In this document: positions 7,411 through 9,155 of the stretch, piece after piece
How the letters are laid out: the number at the start of each line of letters is the position of its first letter
Numbering within the stretch: the first letter of the stretch is position 1
NCBI GenBank assembly: GCA_023430845.1
Contig: JAEYYJ010000117.1
Coordinates: forward strand, 1-9,155
Source of the DNA: Pseudomonadota bacterium
Lineage (GTDB): Bacteria > Pseudomonadota > Alphaproteobacteria > Rhizobiales > Hyphomicrobiaceae
Direction of reading: 5' to 3'
DNA: 9,155 bases
The notes under the pieces: model-generated
Seen by the model: the letters and a program-made list of their open reading frames with translations, nothing else
Told to the model about the DNA's origin: nothing
The model's database searches: none
Translations under genes and position numbers: made by a program

Positions 7411-9155
7411 CAATCCGATCTGCGTGCCAATCTCCACCACGCGATCCTTCGGTATGCCGAAGTAGTCCGTCGCATCGGCCGCGTTATGCGCGAGCACGAC
7501 GAACAGCGCCGTAGCCGGCATCGGCATGGCGGAGGGGCGCTCGGCCTTCACCTCGCGCCGCGAGAGCATGTAGGACGTGGACGCGGCGTCGCCCGCCAGA
7601 CCCTGCTCGCGGCAATATTCGAGAACAGCCGGCACGTTCGGCTGCTGCATGAAGCCGGTGACCACGCTCACGCGAACGAGCCGCCCGGAGAGCCTCTCCA
7701 TCGACACGCTCTCCGCCATACTGAGATACGGCCAATTGGACGTGATCACCGTCAGGACGACGATCTGCTCGTGCATGACCTTGAAATGCTTGATCGTGTG
7801 CACGAGTGCAGTCGGCGTGTTGTTGGCGTTGGCCGTGAGGTAGACGCCGGTTCCCGAGACGACCGTCATGCTCGACCGCTCGAGGCTCGGCATGAGATCG
7901 GCGATCGGCAACTCACTGCGCCGCGTCTTGGCAAGCAGGATGCCCGATCCGCGCCACCACACGAGCATGGCCGTGAGCATGCAGGCGCCCATCAGCAGCG
8001 TCACCCAACCGCCGTCCAGGACCTTCAGCAGATTTGCCGAGAGAAACACCACTTCGAGCGCAAGAAACGGCGTCATGACGAGCGCGATCCGCAGCGCCGA
8101 CCATTTCCAGTGCCAGGCCATCATCAGGATGGCGAGGATCGCCGTGACGAGCATCGTTCCGGTGACGGCAATGCCGTATGCGGCCGCGAGTTCCGTCGAG
8201 GTCTGGAAATTCCAGACGATCGTCAGAACGCCGGCCATCATAAGCCAGTTCACGGCGGGCAGGTAAATCTGCCCCGCGTGCTCGCCCGACGTGTGCTGGA
8301 TGGTCATCCTCGGCAGCAGGCGTAGCTGAATGGCTTGTCGCGTCAGCGAGAACGCTCCCGTAATCGTCGCCTGGCTGGCAATGATCGTGGCGAGCGTCGC
8401 CAGCCCGACCATCGGCAGCAGGTAGCCCTGCGGTACCGTCCTGTAGAACGGATTATCGATCGCCGAAGCATCCGCCAGCACGACAGCACCCTGCCCGAAG
8501 TAGCTGAGCACCAGTGATGGCAGCACGAAGAAGAACCATGCGATGGTGATGGGCCTGCGGCCGATATGACCGAGATCGGCATAGAGCGCCTCCGCGCCGG
8601 TCACTGCGAGGAACACCGCACCGAGCGTTACGAGGCCGATCGCGTTATTGCTCGTCAGAAAGACGACGGCATGATGCGGACTTACGGCCGCAATGACCTG
8701 CGGATTGAGCACGATCTGGTAGAGGCCGGCGCCACCGATGACCAGAAACCACAAGATCATCACGGGGCCAAAGGCGCCAGCAACGCGATGCGTACCATAA
8801 CGCTGCACGGCGAACAGCACGACGAGGATGACCATCGTTGCGAACAGCGCGCCAGCCTGTGATACCGGCATCGCGAGCTTCGCGCCTTCGACAGCCGACA
8901 TCACGGAGATCGCGGGCGTGATCAAGGCATCGCCGTAGAAGAGCGCGGCACCGATCGCGCCGAGCACGAGCACCGGCAGCGCCTTGCGTGATGATGCCCG
9001 CTGGACAAGCGCCATCAGCGCGAGGATGCCGCCTTCGCCGTGGTTGTCCGCGCGCAGCAGGATGACCACGTACTTGATGCTGACCAGTATGATCAGCGCC
9101 CACAGGATGAGCGAGAGTATGCCGAGCACTGCCTCGGGACGCGGCGCTACGCCAG
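7408..9155 (-). CDS. kup: Low-affinity potassium transport protein Kup, N-terminus cut off
   Basis: This inner-membrane K+/H+ symporter of the KUP/HAK/KT family imports potassium. The frame stays open to the window edge, reading GVAPRPEAVLG before the GTG at 9129, which matches the family just after the first membrane helix. That GTG is therefore not the start, and roughly 50-65 N-terminal residues, including the GDIGTSPLY-type motif, lie outside. Counting from 9129, family motifs are RADNHGEGG (26-34), FYGDALITPA (64-73), AVTGAEALYADLGH (175-188), QAIQLRLLPR (265-274), HTSGEHAGQIYLP (279-291) and AYGIAVTGTM (317-326). About eleven hydrophobic segments are visible up to 392, followed by a soluble cytoplasmic domain (about 405-573), as usual for the family. 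The promoter is outside the window. It converges with purA, whose stop is 31 bp away. Confidence 0.97.
   Translation of the reverse strand, partial: GVAPRPEAVLGILSLILWALIILVSIKYVVILLRADNHGEGGILALMALVQRASSRKALPVLVLGAIGAALFYGDALITPAISVMSAVEGAKLAMPVSQAGALFATMVILVVLFAVQRYGTHRVAGAFGPVMILWFLVIGGAGLYQIVLNPQVIAAVSPHHAVVFLTSNNAIGLVTLGAVFLAVTGAEALYADLGHIGRRPITIAWFFFVLPSLVLSYFGQGAVVLADASAIDNPFYRTVPQGYLLPMVGLATLATIIASQATITGAFSLTRQAIQLRLLPRMTIQHTSGEHAGQIYLPAVNWLMMAGVLTIVWNFQTSTELAAAYGIAVTGTMLVTAILAILMMAWHWKWSALRIALVMTPFLALEVVFLSANLLKVLDGGWVTLLMGACMLTAMLVWWRGSGILLAKTRRSELPIADLMPSLERSSMTVVSGTGVYLTANANNTPTALVHTIKHFKVMHEQIVVLTVITSNWPYLSMAESVSMERLSGRLVRVSVVTGFMQQPNVPAVLEYCREQGLAGDAASTSYMLSRREVKAERPSAMPMPATALFVVLAHNAADATDYFGIPKDRVVEIGTQIGL

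Noticed and set aside
7486..8325. Open frame on the + strand (279 codons) opposite kup
   Set aside because: The His/Arg/Asp-rich translation has no domain and is antisense to strongly conserved Kup motifs.
9127..9129. GTG as the start of kup
   Set aside because: The frame continues to the edge with GVAPRPEA, which matches the internal Kup sequence, and the first helix motif would be missing.

Overview
The window is GC-rich chromosomal DNA, most likely from an alphaproteobacterium of the Hyphomicrobiales (Rhizobiales) type. The basis is the strong G/C bias at third codon positions and the pairing of a DUF4159 protein with a VWA/amidotransferase-like membrane protein, a known arrangement in that group. 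The species cannot be named from the sequence. There are five protein-coding genes, of which the first and last run off the window edges. I see no rRNA, tRNA, CRISPR array, transposase or prophage gene.

Left part (1-4258): two consecutive + strand genes, 46 bp apart, encode large membrane-anchored, probably periplasmic proteins. The first carries an amidotransferase-like region, a transmembrane segment, an internal signal-peptide-like segment and a C-terminal DUF4159 domain. The second has two N-terminal membrane helices, a von Willebrand A domain with an intact MIDAS metal site, an amidotransferase-like domain lacking the catalytic cysteine, and a C-terminal membrane helix. Neither protein contains a single cysteine. 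In related genomes such genes usually follow a MoxR AAA+ ATPase gene and a DUF58 gene, so this is probably the 3' end of a MoxR/Bat-type cell-envelope operon whose start is outside the window.

Middle part (4259-6065): a single + strand gene encodes a multi-pass GT-C glycosyltransferase of the Alg9/PIG-B mannosyltransferase type (GT22). It has its own candidate promoter with a perfect TTGACA -35 hexamer, a pyrimidine-rich leader and visibly lower GC than its neighbours. It looks like an inserted, possibly transferred, stand-alone gene. A 146-bp gap follows, with a perfect 7-bp inverted repeat and spaced CAAAGG motifs.

Right part (6066-9155): purA (adenylosuccinate synthetase, complete, + strand) converges on kup (potassium uptake protein, - strand, N-terminus cut by the window end). 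The two genes are 31 bp apart, and both stop codons lie inside a dyad that could be a shared terminator. Apart from the GT22 gene these are conserved genes. I did not find a convincing novel multi-gene system; the mannosyltransferase-like gene and the envelope gene pair deserve the closest look.
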